From Saprolegnia diclina VS20 (Eukaryota > Oomycota > Saprolegniomycetes > Saprolegniales > Saprolegniaceae), in contig NW_008246086.1 in the NCBI RefSeq assembly GCF_000281045.1, positions 427,793 through 491,792 of the forward strand: a stretch of DNA of 64,000 nt, written 5' to 3'. Under the pieces are notes generated by a model. That model was not told the DNA's origin, did no database searches, and saw nothing but the letters and a program-made list of their open reading frames with translations. The position numbers were made by a program, and so were the translations under genes. Shown piece by piece: positions 38,001-53,000 of the stretch (within the stretch, counting starts at the first letter, position 1; every line of letters starts with the position of its first letter).

Positions 38001-41000
38001 AGTTGAGCGTCAGCGCCACGGTGCAGCCCGCCATCCAGACACTCCAGCTGACCGTACCGCTACCACCGACTGGCAGTGTGACGGTCTTTGCGCAATGGAC
38101 GTATGCGGGTGCGACAACGACCGCACCGCTGGTGCTCATACCGACGGCGACAACGTCGTCCGCATCGGCGCTGCAGCAGCAACTGACGGCGGCGTTTGCA
38201 ACCATCGGTGACGTGATCGTGACGCCGTCGGCATCGACGCACAACGTCCTTGGTCAGTTCACGTGGGACATCACGCATACGTCGCTGCATGGACCCGTGA
38301 TACCACTAGTCGTGCTCAACACTTCGGTCGTCGGGTCGACGGTATGCCTCCATGGTGTAGTGACACGGTACTCATCGATGGTTAGGCGACCGCGACACTG
38401 CTTCAGCCTGGAAACCGGAGCAATGCGGTCGCGACAGTCGTATCTCGCAACGATCAAGTACCATTCATGGGCACGTTCCGGCTTCAAATGACCAACGCCA
38501 TATCCTCCTGGACATCGACGCAGCTTGCATGGCAAGCCTCGGCCACCGATCTTCAGCTTGCACTTCGCAGCATCCCCGCGCTGGGCGCCGTGCGGGTGAC
38601 ATCGACCGCCGTCTCAACGACTGAAACCCACTGGCAAATCACGTTTTTAACGTCGGCGGCGGCGTGGACGGTGGCGGTGCTCTGGAACGACGGCCGGTCC
38701 GTGCAATCTTGCGCCGACTGTGTGACACCGACGTATCCGTACACGCTCACCGCAGATCCGCAGCTGCACGTCACGACGACGCCCCCCGATGCCGCGTTCG
38801 ACGGTGCCTTCTCAGTGTGCTACAACGGAGGCGCCACCGATCCCTTGCCGCTGCGGGCGTCAGCAACAACGGTTGAGAGTGCGCTCAATGCCCTCCTCTC
38901 GGGTGCACAGCAGGTGGTCGTGACGGCCTTGCCGACGACCAGTTACGCGCAGCAGTGGCTCGTTACGTTTCTCTCGCTCAACCCAACACCGCCACTCACA
39001 GTTGATACGACTAATGTCTCTGGCTCGGGCGTCCACGCATCGATAAACGTTGTTCAGAGCTCAAAATCCGGGGCCATCGGCAATGTACCGCCGCTCACGC
39101 TGGAGCGCTTGCCATCGCTGGTGTTTCCCGACCCCATCACGGCGGTGCTGCGCGTCGCTACGGTACAGAACGGGTCCCACGCTCTAGCCGCGCCGTACCA
39201 AGCGCTGCAACTATGTAGCACATGCCTGCTCCAGTCGGCTCAACAGACGCTACAGTTGACGAGTACGGTGCCTATGGGCGGCAACTACCAAGTCTCACTG
39301 CTTGGGGCATCCGTCATGATTCCAATCACCGCAAGTCAGAGCCAAGTGCTGCTGCTGCTCAACACACTCACTCGCGTCGTGTCGGTGGTCGTGACGGCAA
39401 CCGTCGGACTCAGCTACCAGTGCGTCGTCACCTTTGACCCGATTGCAGGCATCGTACCCAAACTGAGCGTCTCGGTGGCTGCCGTCACCGGTGCCAACGT
39501 CCAAGCGTCCGTCGTTGTCAACGCTGCCGGGAACGCTGTTGGCGGGACCTTTGCGGTGCGCGCAGGTGGTCGCACGACACATCCGGTGGCGGTCCATGCC
39601 GACGCGGAAGCTCTGCAGCGAACGCTTGGCGCTCTTCTCGGCAGCGAGACAACGGTATTTCGGTCGGCGAGTCCAACGATTCCGAACGGCTACTGCTGGG
39701 CGATCACGTTCTACCCCGACGTATCGATCGACGTCGATGTTGTTCGGGGATGTGATCCAACACCGATGGCCGCTTGCGGTCTCACTGGCGCCGGCGCGGA
39801 CATCCAGCGTATCGAGCTTCAACATTTGGAGCCGCCAGACAGTATTTCCTTTGCTGAAGGCGACCAGGCAACGACCAGGGTGCCCGTGGGCGCATCGGCA
39901 CTCGACGTGCAACGGGCGTTGCAGAGCTTACCGTCGTTTTCATCGACCGCCGTCGTCAAGGCGCCCAGCGTCCTTATGGACGAGTGGTACATAACAAACT
40001 ACTCGACGCCTGCCCATCTGCAAGTCGTCGGACATGGGCTCACGGCGACGTCCGTGTCGGTCGTCACGTTTTACCGCCCACCGCTCCGACTCACGGGACC
40101 GAGTTTGAGTCTTGCGGCTAGCGCAGCGCACCTTTGCTACCAGCCACATCTCGGGCTATACAACCATCGTGTCGATACAATCGTCATAACGACAGAGACG
40201 GGCACGACGTCATTGGACGTCATAGTTCCACCAGCGTCTACGGGCCACCTAGTTGCGAGCGATCTTCCTCACATGCTTCTTGTCCCGTTCACGGGCAGTT
40301 TGCGTGTGCCCAGTGTGGACCTTCGCTATGTGGCCTTCGACACGCTCTCGTCGGTGGTCACCGACGTGGCGTTGACAGACAATGTGTCTGTTTCGGTCCT
40401 TGTGACGTCTGGCGTTCAGCTGGACCTGCCATTCCACAGGAACGCCCACACGTGGACGTACAATGGGACGCTGGTTGCTGCTGCCGATGCGCTGCGCCGT
40501 CTCCAGCTGCAACGATCCTCGCCGACAGCCGATCCCGCCGTCATTTCATACCGCGAGAAGGTTGTGCTTGGCGTCTCGGCGGCGCTGACGACCAGCCCAC
40601 CCGTTGCGCTAACGGTGTCGGCTCCTCAAGGCGCAGTCTCTGGCACGATGGCCCTCCGCTTTGATGTCAACGATATAGTCGAGGCTTCATGGTGCACACC
40701 GCGGTCGCGCTGCCAGTGCTCAACCGACGCCATTGCGTATCCGTTTGAGGCGTCGGTCGTCGAAACCGCAATCGAAGCCATGACGACACGCTGCTCGCAA
40801 GTGCCGACGCAGCGGATTCAGACACTTCAGATGCGATTTCCAGCGCCGGTAGCGACCGTGCCGCCCGAGGCGAGTGCGTTCTCGCTGCAGTACGCCGGAC
40901 ACACGACCCAAGTGCTCTCGGGGCAGTCGACGCCCAGTGCCGTGCTAGCGGCGTTGTTGGCACTGCCGTCCATGGCCTCGATTGTTGGCAAACTGGTCGT

Positions 41001-44000
41001 GACGACGCGCACTCTGGACGCGTATACGCTGCAGTACATCTTTACGTTTGATGCGTCGCTCGCGTCCGTGGCCCCGTTGACCGTCGCGACGTCCATGTGG
41101 TTTCCGTCCAACAATACGCTGACGTTGCTGTGGGTACCACAGCCGTCGTTGCGCCTGCATTTCGCAGCTGCCGTCACGTGCACCGGCAACAGTTGTACGC
41201 TGCAGTTTCTCGCGGATCTCCCAGTTCTCTCGGTCGCGTCGAGCACGCTCACGACCACCGTGGGTCCACCACCGACCGTGACTGTCACCGGTGGGCGCGC
41301 AGCCCTCATGGATGTCTCGCTCCCGGCGTTTCTGCTCTTGGGCACGCCGTTTCCGTTGCCTACGACGGAAAGTAGAATGCAAGCGGCGCTTGCTGCCACA
41401 CTCGGTGACAGCGTCGTTGTCACAAAGAGCACCGATGCCGGCATCGTAAGCTGGCAGATCACCTACAGCGCAGTCGAAGACGCAGTCGATCCAACGCTCG
41501 GCTTTGTCGATCTCCAGCTGCCCCATGTCGCAGTGACAATGACCACCATCGACCCTGGAGTCGTCGTCGCCTGCAGCAACCTCACGATCGTTGCAGCCAC
41601 GACCTCCAACACCGTCGAGCGCTCGATGCTGCTTCGGTTGGACGTAGCACCCGTTGATTCCACGAGCAATGAGCTTGATACGTTGTCGCCACCTCCTGTC
41701 GTATGCTACATGACGGTGGCGTCCGGTGGCAGCCTCTTGACAACACTGCCAGGCACCTCGTTGGCCTTGTCGAGCCACATTCATCTCGTCTCCAGCACCG
41801 CCGACGCCGTCGTCCATCTCGCCGTCACGACACTGCACGGCATCGTGTGGGTTGACCCCCCGCACCGAGACCTTGTCGAATACATTGCTGGGTCTCCGTT
41901 TGGTGATCAAGCGCTGGAGCTACGTGCGACGGCTTCGTCCCTTGCGCTCGCTTTGTCGTCCCTCTTGTACAAGGCGCCGACGACGTATGCTGGGAATGAC
42001 TCGGTGACGATCGTCGTCGCTGGCAATACGACGGTACCGACGGTGCTCTCGGTCGTTGTGGCAGCCATGGACGCACCGCCAAGCCTTTCTTTGGAGCGTA
42101 CGTCACGAGCTATAGTAGATGCATTGGCGTGAACCCACAGAGTAGGCGTAACGTTGCGACTGTACGAAGATACTGCAGCATCGCTTCCAAGCTTTAGCAT
42201 TGCCCCATCGCCGTACACACGAGCGAGCTGCGCTACGAGCACCGTCTACAACGTCACGCTGTCAGTGGACCACGGGACACTAAGTTTCTATGGCTACGAA
42301 GCTAGCGCAACGCTGACGTTTCTAGCATCGGCGCAGAATGTATCGGCGATGGTAACGTCGACGGTGTATCGCCCGTTGCCCAACTACGCCGGTCTCGACG
42401 CCGTCACGATCGGCGTGCGTCCGATCTCGTGCTTGGCATCGACCTCAGGAATTGAAGCGAGTGCCGTCGTTGCTCTCATGGTCGAAGCCGTGCCCGACCC
42501 GATTCTACTGAGTCTTGCGGAACCGGCCAACAACACGACAGTAGTACATGGCGTCGAGGCGGTGCCACTGCCGACTGTGGTGATCACGGTCGTCGATGCC
42601 ACACCGTTGACCACCGATGTCTTTGTCCGTCTGCAGGTGACGACGCAAGTGGGGTCTGTGACGTTTGGTGCGACGCCCAGTGTGTACACCCCCGCCAGTG
42701 TCTACTGCCGTGTAGAGGTCGCTACGAGTCTCTTGGCGGCGCTCTTGTACCGAGGACCAGCAACTGGCAGCGGTAACGACTCGGTCACGATTCGGGTGTC
42801 TGGAGCCGCCGACGTCGACACCTCGGTGCTGGTGCTCCCCGTCATATACACGAATGCGCCACCACCGCTGACTCTGGAAAAGGCTGCCGTTGTCGTCGAC
42901 GAAGATGGCACCGTATCGCTCAAAAACATTCTGTCGGGTGGCGCCATGGATACTATCGTTGCTGTGCGCACTAGCGTAGGGTGGCTGCGACTGGGAACCA
43001 CCGAATCTTCCGAGTGGACCAAATCTCTGCGTGTACCAATGTCGCGGGTCGACGAGCTGCTCTACAAGTCCAATGCCCACTACAACGGGGACGACAGCGT
43101 CTCGTTCACGGACACGTCGGGCGTTGGGGTGACGCTGCCTGTCGCGGTCTTGGCGACAAATGACCCACCAACGCTGAACGGGAAGCTCCATGTGTCATCC
43201 ACGGGCGCACTCTGTGGTCTCCAGATCGACGACGTGGATGGCAACGACTACGCCAGCAACAGCTACGTGCTAACTCTGCAGTCGTCAAAGGGGTATTTTT
43301 CAAGCACCGATGCACCCGGCATTCGCCTCCGCCCGGTCGCCAACGGCATGTCGCTGCAAGGAACCCTCGAAGCAATGAACCGTGCCTTGCGCGACTGCGT
43401 CGTTCGCTTGACAACGCCGACACCTGCCAATGTCACAGTGTGCGTGAAAGAGTACGAAACACTCATGGCCGACCCGAGCCGACACAACTGCCTCCAAAGT
43501 ACGCTTGAGATTCCGCAACGTGCGCCGACGCCACCCGAGCTCACCGCGTCGGCGACACAGGTCACTGTGCTTGAAGATAGTGCGGTATCGATCACGCCGT
43601 TCTTCACTGTCTCCAACGTCGATGACGCTTTTGGTACTGTCACCGCGATGTTCACTGGCACAACTGGGACCTTTGATTTGAGCACAATGGCGCCATCCGG
43701 GTGTGCCACCGTGACTGGCAACAGTGTCACTGGCCGCCCGAGCTGCGTGGCGTCCGCGCTGGCAACGCAGCCGGTCCTGTACCGCCCGGCGGCCAACGTC
43801 CACGGTCCTGACGTCATCACGGTGGCGCTTGGTTCAACGTCCGTGACGCTCTCGGTTTGGATTCAAAGTGTAAACGACCCACCAGTGTGGCGCGTCAACA
43901 CGACGGCGTCGGTGTGGCGCGTCGATGCTGCCATCGTTGCCTCGCACATGCTATCCTCCTACGGCACGGTGCATCTCGACGACCGCAACGACTCGACGTC

Positions 44001-47000
44001 CGACGTCATGTCTTTGACACTGGCTGTGGACCATGGGACGCTCACATATACACTCGTACCGGGTACGTCGCTCCAGAAGTCGGTGTTGCCGCCACGGCTC
44101 GTCGTCCAGGGCACAGTCGCACGACTCAATGTGTTTGTGGCCAGTCTCGAGTACACTCCATCGCACAGCACCACCGATGTACTGTCGCTCTCGGTAGTCG
44201 ATGGCTCCGTGGTCGTAGCACTGGACATTGATATCCTCGTGGCGTGTTTACCACAGATCACCGTTGCCACCACTGACGTGGCGGTCACCGTCGGTGCCAC
44301 GACAGGAATCGACGGTCTCTCTCTTCCATTGGCATGCGGCTCACGGCTGCAATTGTGGACGCTCGAGCTTACAGCGCTGGCTGGCACGTTGTATGTGCCG
44401 GCGCAGCCGCGTGCGACTCCGTACATCAAGCTCACACAGTCGTTGCGGGATCTTGATGCTTTGCTTCGGCTTTTGCAGTACACGGCGCCCGCGCAGTCGA
44501 CGACCGATACCATTTCGCTTCAGCTCTCCTCCAACGACACGGCGTTGCCGACGACAAATATCGTGGTGCAGGTACAACCGCAGTATACACCACCGACCAT
44601 CGTCTGCGCCGCGCTTTCTGAGACAATTCTTGCCGACGCAGCCGCGACGCAAGCCTTTGGTGACACATTCCTGCTTCAAGGTGGCAGCGCCGCCACGTAC
44701 ACGGTAGCCGTTTCTGGACGGTCGCCCGTGTACCTGCAGTTGGACCCGACGTCCGCGTCCATCTCAGCGTCGACGTTTGCTCCGACGACAGAGGTTCACT
44801 TTTCGGGCTTGCTACCACACGTCCAAGCAGCACTGAGCAAGTTGGCGGTGCACAGCAACTATACCGGCGTGCTGCCAACCACGGTCAATCTAACCGTAAC
44901 CATTGCCAGTGTCGATCCTATGGCGCCTGCAATGAACGCGACGTGCAGCGTGGTGGCCGCGATTGCGCCGACCAACCATGCTCCAAGAATCCAAGCACAA
45001 CCCGGGCGACAGGCGCGGTGCGGCGTTCGCGTTGACGACATCGATGTGTCGTCGAAAGGCTGGGCGTCCTTGATGCGGTGCTCGATTGCAACATTGGTCG
45101 ACGGCGGCTTTGGCATCGTTGCACAGCTGCCACCGACCGTGCGATGGGTGAACGAGACGATGCTGGGACCCGGTCAATGGCGCGCCTTGACGTTCGAGGC
45201 TCCTCTGGAGCACGCCAACTTGCTTCTCGGATCGGTTCTTCTCAATGCGACGAGTGGAAGTATTGAGTATCGCGTCGACGATCTCGCCCACGGCACGCTA
45301 CTTCGCCCCCATATCGCGTACCGCACGATCGAGTGCCGAGGCCAGCGGGTTGGCCCTGTGTCGACGGTTGCCTATCTAGACAGTAGCAACCAATCGTGCG
45401 CGGCGGGCAACGATCCTTGCCTACTACAGGGTGTCGACGTGACACCGATGTCCACCGATGCAACGTCGGTGCAAGTGTCGGCAACGGCAGTAGTCGGCTT
45501 CACACCCTCCATTCAGGTGGTGCAGACAACCGTTGATGGCCATCAGGACCAAGTGTTTGATGTCGTCGTCGCGACCCCGGCAGCAGGCACCATCACGATG
45601 CGTGTGACGTGGCAAAGACCCGATGGGCTCCAAGGACAGACGGCGTTCACAGTGGATGCGACCGCTGTTGCAACGATGATGGAAGAGATCAGCGGGCTTT
45701 CTGCTGGCCAAGGACTTGGCGGTTCGATGCAGTCGCAAGTGAAGGCGGCACTTCCGACGCCAGCGCCGGCTCGCATCGAGGTCACGTACGGTCCATCAAG
45801 TCGACAGCACTGGAAGGTGGCCTTTGTGGTCGTTGCCACCGAGCTATGGACGTTTGACATGTCTCTGGTCGCCACGACGGGAAGCATCAGCGTGAGCGTT
45901 CAACCGAGTGCGCTCCTATCGCACATCGCGGGGTCGTTCGAGCTCCTGTTTCAAGGCATCCCGACAGCTCCGGTTGCTGCGTCGGCCTCTGCGCTCGACA
46001 TGCAGCTGGCGCTCGAAGCTCATCCGCTGCTGCACCGTGTTGCCGTCACACGAACGCGACGACCCGACACGAGCGGCGGGTTCGCGTGGACAATCACGTT
46101 TCTCGACGCTGCGTACGATCTCCCAGTGCTAAGTGCCAACACCGCACAGTTGCAACCGCAGCCTGCACCGCTTCTGGGCGCCGGCAATCGAATCTATGGC
46201 AGCGCGGCAACAGTGCATATAACGTCATTGCAAGACGGCTACGGAACCCCCGATGTATACGACGTGGTGCTGTCGGCGCAGCACGTCAACCCCGTGCTGC
46301 AGATCGCGGTCGTTTCCTCCGCGTCGCGTGTCACGGGCGACTTCTCTCTCCAAGTAGCGTTTCCCAACGGCACACTGCGAGCGTCGACACCGGTGCAGTA
46401 CAACGCCGTCGCGATGATCGCCGACGAAGGCATCGACACAAGCCTTGGTGGTCGCCCAGGGCAGTCGCTGCAGGCGGCACTCGCGACGATGCTGCCCGGT
46501 GTTGGCTGCCGCATTCAACGAACCGGCCCCGTGGCTAACGGCGGCTACACGTGGTCCATTACCCTCTACAATAGCCCCGCGTCGCTGCCTCCGTTGAGCG
46601 TCGTGTCGACCTCGGGCGGGCTACGGGTTGCTGACGTTGTCGTGTCGACGGTGACGGCGGCCAATGCGCTTGGTGGAACGTTCGTGCTGTCGTATCGCAA
46701 CGAGACATCGGCACCGATTCCATATGATGCGTCGTCCAGTACCGTGGCGTCTGCGCTTGGACAACTGCCGACCATCTCTTGCAACGGGCGGGGCCGCCTG
46801 CTTGTGCGAGACTCGGACGTCGGGCTAGAGTCTGGTCGAACATTCTCGGTCGTCTTCTTGGCTCGCTGCCACGAGTCACTCTTCGAGACAGACATAGCGC
46901 CGATTGTGGTCGATGGCACAGGTTTGACCGGCCTCGGAGCGTCGGCCGTTGTGCGTTCAACCGTCGCTGCAAGCTACGGCACACTGCGGCTCGCGTCAGA

Positions 47001-50000
47001 TACAAGTACGCAATCGCGTTCGGACACGGTGCTGCAGCGCCACGCTGGCCTCGACCTCATGCTCCAAGGACGACCTCGGTATTTGAACCCGATGCTCCGT
47101 CAACTGTTGTACACGCCGGACGCGACGTGGTTTGGGACGCTGGAGCTCTACTGGTCGACGTCCGATGGCGTGTCGAGCTTGTCGTGGACGTCGCCGGCGC
47201 CTCAAACAATCACAGTGCGACCGCCGACGCGCCGCCACATGATCGTTACGTTTCACGGCTGCCACGCGCTCGAGGATATGCCTCTGACGCTGCAAGCGTT
47301 GGCCTTGACGACGTGTCGACCGCCGTATTCGCTCGTCTCGCTGACACTGGCGACAAAAGTGGGTACACTGCGCTACCGTGACAGCGACGCGACGTCGCAA
47401 CTGAATGTGACGACGGCCGTTGCGCGCCTACCGTCCGTGATGTCCAACGTCGTCTACGCAGCGCCGATGCATTTCAACGGCGTCGAACAACTGACGGTGG
47501 CGCTCGACGACGCCCCACCCCAAGTGTTTCGCTTCGCCGTGTGGCCCGTCCCCGACGCTCCGTACATCCACATCAACGGCTCGGACGACGGTACATAATT
47601 CCTGTGAGAGTACGGGGCATGACGACGGTATGTAGGTGCGGTGGCAACCGGGGCCTTGCCGCCTGTCGCTTTGACAATGGACCAAGACACAATGCTCTTT
47701 CTTCCCGGCGCTTGGGTCGAAGACTACGACGACAGTGCGCAGTCGTGGATGTTTCAAATTGCAACGACGGTCGGCAGTGCCAAGTGCTTGAACTTGATGC
47801 AAACGATCGTCGTGACGTCGACACCGACGATGCTACTGTTTTTAGCGCCGATCGCCAACGGCAACCGCGCTTTGCAAGCCATGACCTACACGCCGCCCAA
47901 GGGGTACACCGGCGTCGCCACAGTAACGATCATCGTGCGCGGCACCACGAGCTTCCTCGAGCACGTGCGACGTTTGGCCATTACGGTCACACCGGTCGTG
48001 ACGCTGCCATCGCTCGCTGTTCGCTCCAGTGTCTACAAGGCGGTCGAAGATCGATCGCTGTCGCTACGGTACATTCAACTCGAGGTCGAATCGTGGACAC
48101 CGGCGCAGTACGCAACGACAGCCGCATCGACTCTGTTTCGAAGCGAAGTGCTGCGACCGGACACGGCCAGTGGTGCATGGGGCCAACGCGACGACTGGCG
48201 TTATAGCCAAGTACCCAGCTCTGGCAGTAACCCACAGTGGTTCTCAACACTTGGTAACATCCTCTACTACGCGGCCGACGACCCGGTGGCAGGACGCGAG
48301 CTGTTTGGCTCGGACGGTACCCGGTCCTGGCTCGTCGCGGACATTTATCCTGGCTACGAAAGTGCGACGCCGACGTCGCTGGCTACGTTCAACGGCCTCG
48401 TGCTCTTTGGTGCATCGGGTCTCGACCTCTCGTGGCAACTGCCGGTGACGACGTACGGCTGCAGCGCAGCGCGGTCCAGTCCGTCGTTCCCAAATGTGCT
48501 TTTCGTTGTCACCAAGACAACTGTGTGGTCGCCGGCGCGGGTGTACGACTGCCCCATCGGGTACACCTGGATGATGACGGCGGATGCGACCAGTGTCTTC
48601 AACACGTCGGCGGTTGCCGTCGACTATGTCTACTGGAACGAATGCGGCTGGGACGGCTATACGTTCCTGGGCGCAACGCGCAAGTCCTTTCGCTTTGCCG
48701 ACTCGAGCGCCACGGGCGGCATGAAGCATGCTGGCCGTCGGGTCGACTATCCAGTCGAGTACTCGACGGCAACAGCACAATTTGCTGGCATCGTGTGCAT
48801 GGCGTCACCGGCAACGACGCCACTGCCGTCGCAGTTGTGGCAAACCGACGGTACGACAACGCAAAAGGTCAACGCGGCGTTGACGCACCCCACCGCGCTG
48901 ACACCGATAAGCTCGCGGTTTCTGTTCTTCCAGGCGTCGACGCTTGCGTCCGGGTCGGAGCTCTATCGCTATGACGGCACGACCATCTACGACCAAGATC
49001 TCTCTCCTGGCATTGGTAGCTCGTTTCCCGACGGATTTACGAGCTTTGCGGGCCAAGTCTACTTTGCAGCGACGACGCCGACGACCGGCCGTGAGCTCTG
49101 GGTGACGTCGGTCTCGGGTGCGAGTCCATGGGCCACCAACGTCGCCGCCGACATTAACACCGGCGCGCTCTCGTCCCATCCAACGGGGTTGACAGCGTGC
49201 GGTTCGCAACTGTTTTTTGCGGCCGACGACGGCGTCCACGGACGAGAACTCTATACATTCAACGGCGTCCAGGCGGCGCTCGTGACCGATCTGCTTCCGG
49301 GCAGCACCGGCAGTGATCCAAAGTACGTGACATGCTACAAAGCCAAAGTCTATTTTCAAGCTCTTGGGAGTACGGCGACCGGTGTCGAGCTGTACGTGTC
49401 GGATGGCACAGCCGGCGGCACGATGCTGCTATTGGACATTGCCCCCGGTGTCACGAGTTCAAGTCCGTCATATCTCTCGGTGCAGACGCAGACGCGCGGG
49501 GGTGCGGCCATCTCAACGCTTGTGTTTTGCTCCACCACGGTGGCATCGACATGCCTCTGGTACGGCTCGGACGGCTCGGCGATTGGCACCAAACCGCTCT
49601 GGAGCACGACGACTGCACTGGCAATCAACCCAACGACGTTTCAAATCGGCAACCTCGGTAGTACGATGGTCTTTCCCCTAATCTCGACAACCACGTCGGT
49701 GGCACCGGCACCACCAACGGCACAGCCAGTGGTGCAACTGAGCCTCAATACGTCCATCGGGAGCGTCCGACTGCATGCCTCCGAGAACGTACAAGTACTG
49801 CACGACGGGTCGCTTGGGTTATCGGGCTATTGGGTGCTTCGAGGTGCCGTGTCCCATCTCAATACGGCACTTCAGACAATGGTGTACCGCGCGCCGCTCA
49901 ACTGGAACAGCAAAGCGCAGTTGACGGCATCGGCGCCGTGGCGTGACGCGCCGCCGCTCGCGATGTTAACGTTTACGTGGTCGGACATTGCAACTGCCCT

Positions 50001-53000
50001 GACCGACACGGCATCTGCGATCATATTTGTTCAGCCAACGCCCGACCCGCCCGTGCTACTTGTCGCCCAAGCCACAACTATACCAGGCACACACACGGCC
50101 GACAACCTCTCCCCGTTGCTGTCGACGGTACCGACTCTGATGGTGCCGGAAGACGTGCCACGCATCGTTTCCGGTCTCTCGATCCGGGCGGTCGACTGTC
50201 TTTGCATGGATGGCAGCTACTGCGAGGAGTGTACTGTACTCGTAGCGATCTCAGTTGCGCACGGCACCGTATCGCTGCCGCCGACAAGCGGTGTCGCCTG
50301 GGCAGCAGCGACGGCACCGAGCACGTGGCATCTCTCGGGCAATGTCCCCTCCGTCAACCGCGCGCTGTCCCAATTGTCGTACCAAGGCCAGAACAACTAT
50401 TACGGAACCGACGCGATGGTTCTTGTTGTCTCGGTTCTTCAACCGCTCGCGATTTCGGGGCTCGAGTCGACGGCCACCATGCCCGTCGTTGTCACACCGG
50501 TCAACGACGTCCCGTACATCGTCCTCGGTGCCGACTACTACGACACGATTGAAGACGAGGCGCTTTTACTTCCTGGGTTTTACGCCGTCGACGCGGACAA
50601 CGACAACGTCTCGGTCGCGCTCACCTTGGACGTCGGTGCGATCTCCGTGGCACACAACGCCACCATCGTCGCTGGCACCGGCAATGGCGACACGACGCTC
50701 GTGCTGAACGGGTCGCTCTCGATGGTCAACGCGGCGCTATCAACGCTCACGTACAACCCACTGCGTCACTGGAACAGCGCAGTGGGCGACAGCTACGACA
50801 CTCTGCATTTGCGCATCACCGACGTTGGCGGACTCGATTCGTACTGGCAAGTCACGATCTACGTGGCGCCGGCGCCTGACACGGTGCGCATCTCAATACC
50901 CACGGTAGCGTTTGGGACCGCGACACCGGCGGTCGCACCGTCGACACTGCTTTACACGATGGAAGGTGCCGTGTTGCCCATCGCCAATTTGTCGCTCTCG
51001 TGCGTCGACGCCGTTGCAACCAACGTCGTCACGGCGACGCTACGCGTCGCGCACGGTGGCTTGAGCGTCGGTGTCACCATCGGTGTCCAACGCACGTCGT
51101 CAACGCCGACGGTACTTCAACTCGTTGGCACGTACGCCCGAGTCAACGCAGCACTGGCAACGCTCGTGTATGCACCAGCGACGTACTACAACGGCGCCGA
51201 CCAGCTGACTGTGAGCGCGACAGCCTACGACGAGGCCATGCCGGGTGCATTCAGTCTCCCCGGGCAGCGTATCGTCGCCATCTCGGTGCTCCCCGTCAAC
51301 AATCCGCCGGTATGGAGCCTCTCGGAGCAAACGTTTGTGCTCGACAAGTCGGTACTGCAGCAAAGTGTAGCGCTCGACCACCTATCTTTCATCGATCCGG
51401 ATGCGCTCGACCAGGTACTCGAGCTGACACTGGAAGCCACCTTTGGGCAGTTGACGCTCAACCCGCATGCCTCGATTGCGCTTGTTGTCGGTGCCGCGGC
51501 CCAGAGTTCGTATATCGTTGTGCGGGGCACCCAGACGCAGCTCAACCTCGCGATGTCGTCGCTGCAGTTTGAACTCGACTTGGCGGCGTACACGGGGGCA
51601 GAGGTGGCGACGGTGCAACCGCGGGTCGTCGCGACGATCGACGACTTGGGCAATTCTGGCGCCGGCGGCCCCAACGTCGTTCAGACGCGACTCTTTGTGC
51701 GGGTCACGTCGATTCGAAACGCGGCGCCCGTCATTACGCTCCCGGCACTGAGTATTGCGATCGATGAAGACACACCGTACACGCTGCACGGCCTTGTGGT
51801 GACGGACGATGACGCTGCCGACACCTTTGGCAGTGAGGTGCAGGTGACCTTAGCGTGTGAGCATGGGCACTTTCAGCTTGACACGAGCACCGCCGGTCTC
51901 GACATTCTCGAGGAGGAGCCCGGCCTCTTGCACGTCCAAGGGCCGTTGGAGCTCATCAACTATGCGCTCCAGCGTGCCACGTACGTCGGTGCCCTCAACT
52001 ACTTTGGTCAAGACAGCATCGTGGTGACGGCAAATGATCTCGGCAACACGGGCACGGGCGGTCCGCAGCAAGCATCGGCGACGATGGCGGTTGTCATAAC
52101 GTCCGTGTGCGATCCTCCGACGTGGGCATCGACGCCGCCGGCGCTCTTTTCGACGCCCGAAGATACACCGTTGTTGCTTTCCGGCGCGTTGCGTCTTCAG
52201 GACGTCGACGCCAGTGTCATGGACGTCGATCGCGTCTTGACGCTGTCCATCTCGGTGGCGGTCGGCGGCGTCCTACTGGCGACGCACGCAGGCCTGCATG
52301 TGACAGCGTCATCGACAAACGACGGCGTCGGGCATCTCTATTACTCGACGGCGACGATCGCAGGCACGGTCGACGACCTGAATGCAGCACTGCGCGGCCT
52401 GATGTACCTTTCTCCTGCTGACTGGACCTCTGACAGTGGTGGCGGCATCACGTACGACCGCGTGACGCTCGCGATCCGCAGCAGTGCCTGTGCGTCATCG
52501 AGCAGCATCGTGCTACTGGTGAACGTGGCGTCCGTCAACGACGCCCCGCAGCTCGACCTGCCTTCCTGGGTCGCACCGGGTTTGCTGGACGCTGCTGTCG
52601 TCGTCGACGAGGATACCGTCGTCGCCTTGGGTCCCATCGGTGTGACCGATGTCGACGCAACGACATTGATCGTTTCGGTGCAGTGCTCGAGCGGCAGCGT
52701 CGCTATGCCTCTTGCGCCGCGCACCATGTGGTTTCACGCCACCGGCAGCGCGCTCCTCTCCTTTCAAGGCACGGTGGAGGACGTCAACATCGCACTCGCC
52801 GACGTGGCCTTTACGCCGGCGCCCTACTTTGTCGGACGGTCCCTCATCGTGCTCAACGTCTCGGACGGCACGACGCTTATGACGAGCGCGACGTTTACGG
52901 TGACGACGCAAGCCGTGGCGACGCCGGTGCAGATCCTTGTGCCGGACGAACCGCCGGTGGCGATGCGCAATGCGACGACGCGTCTCGGCAACGTCTACCT

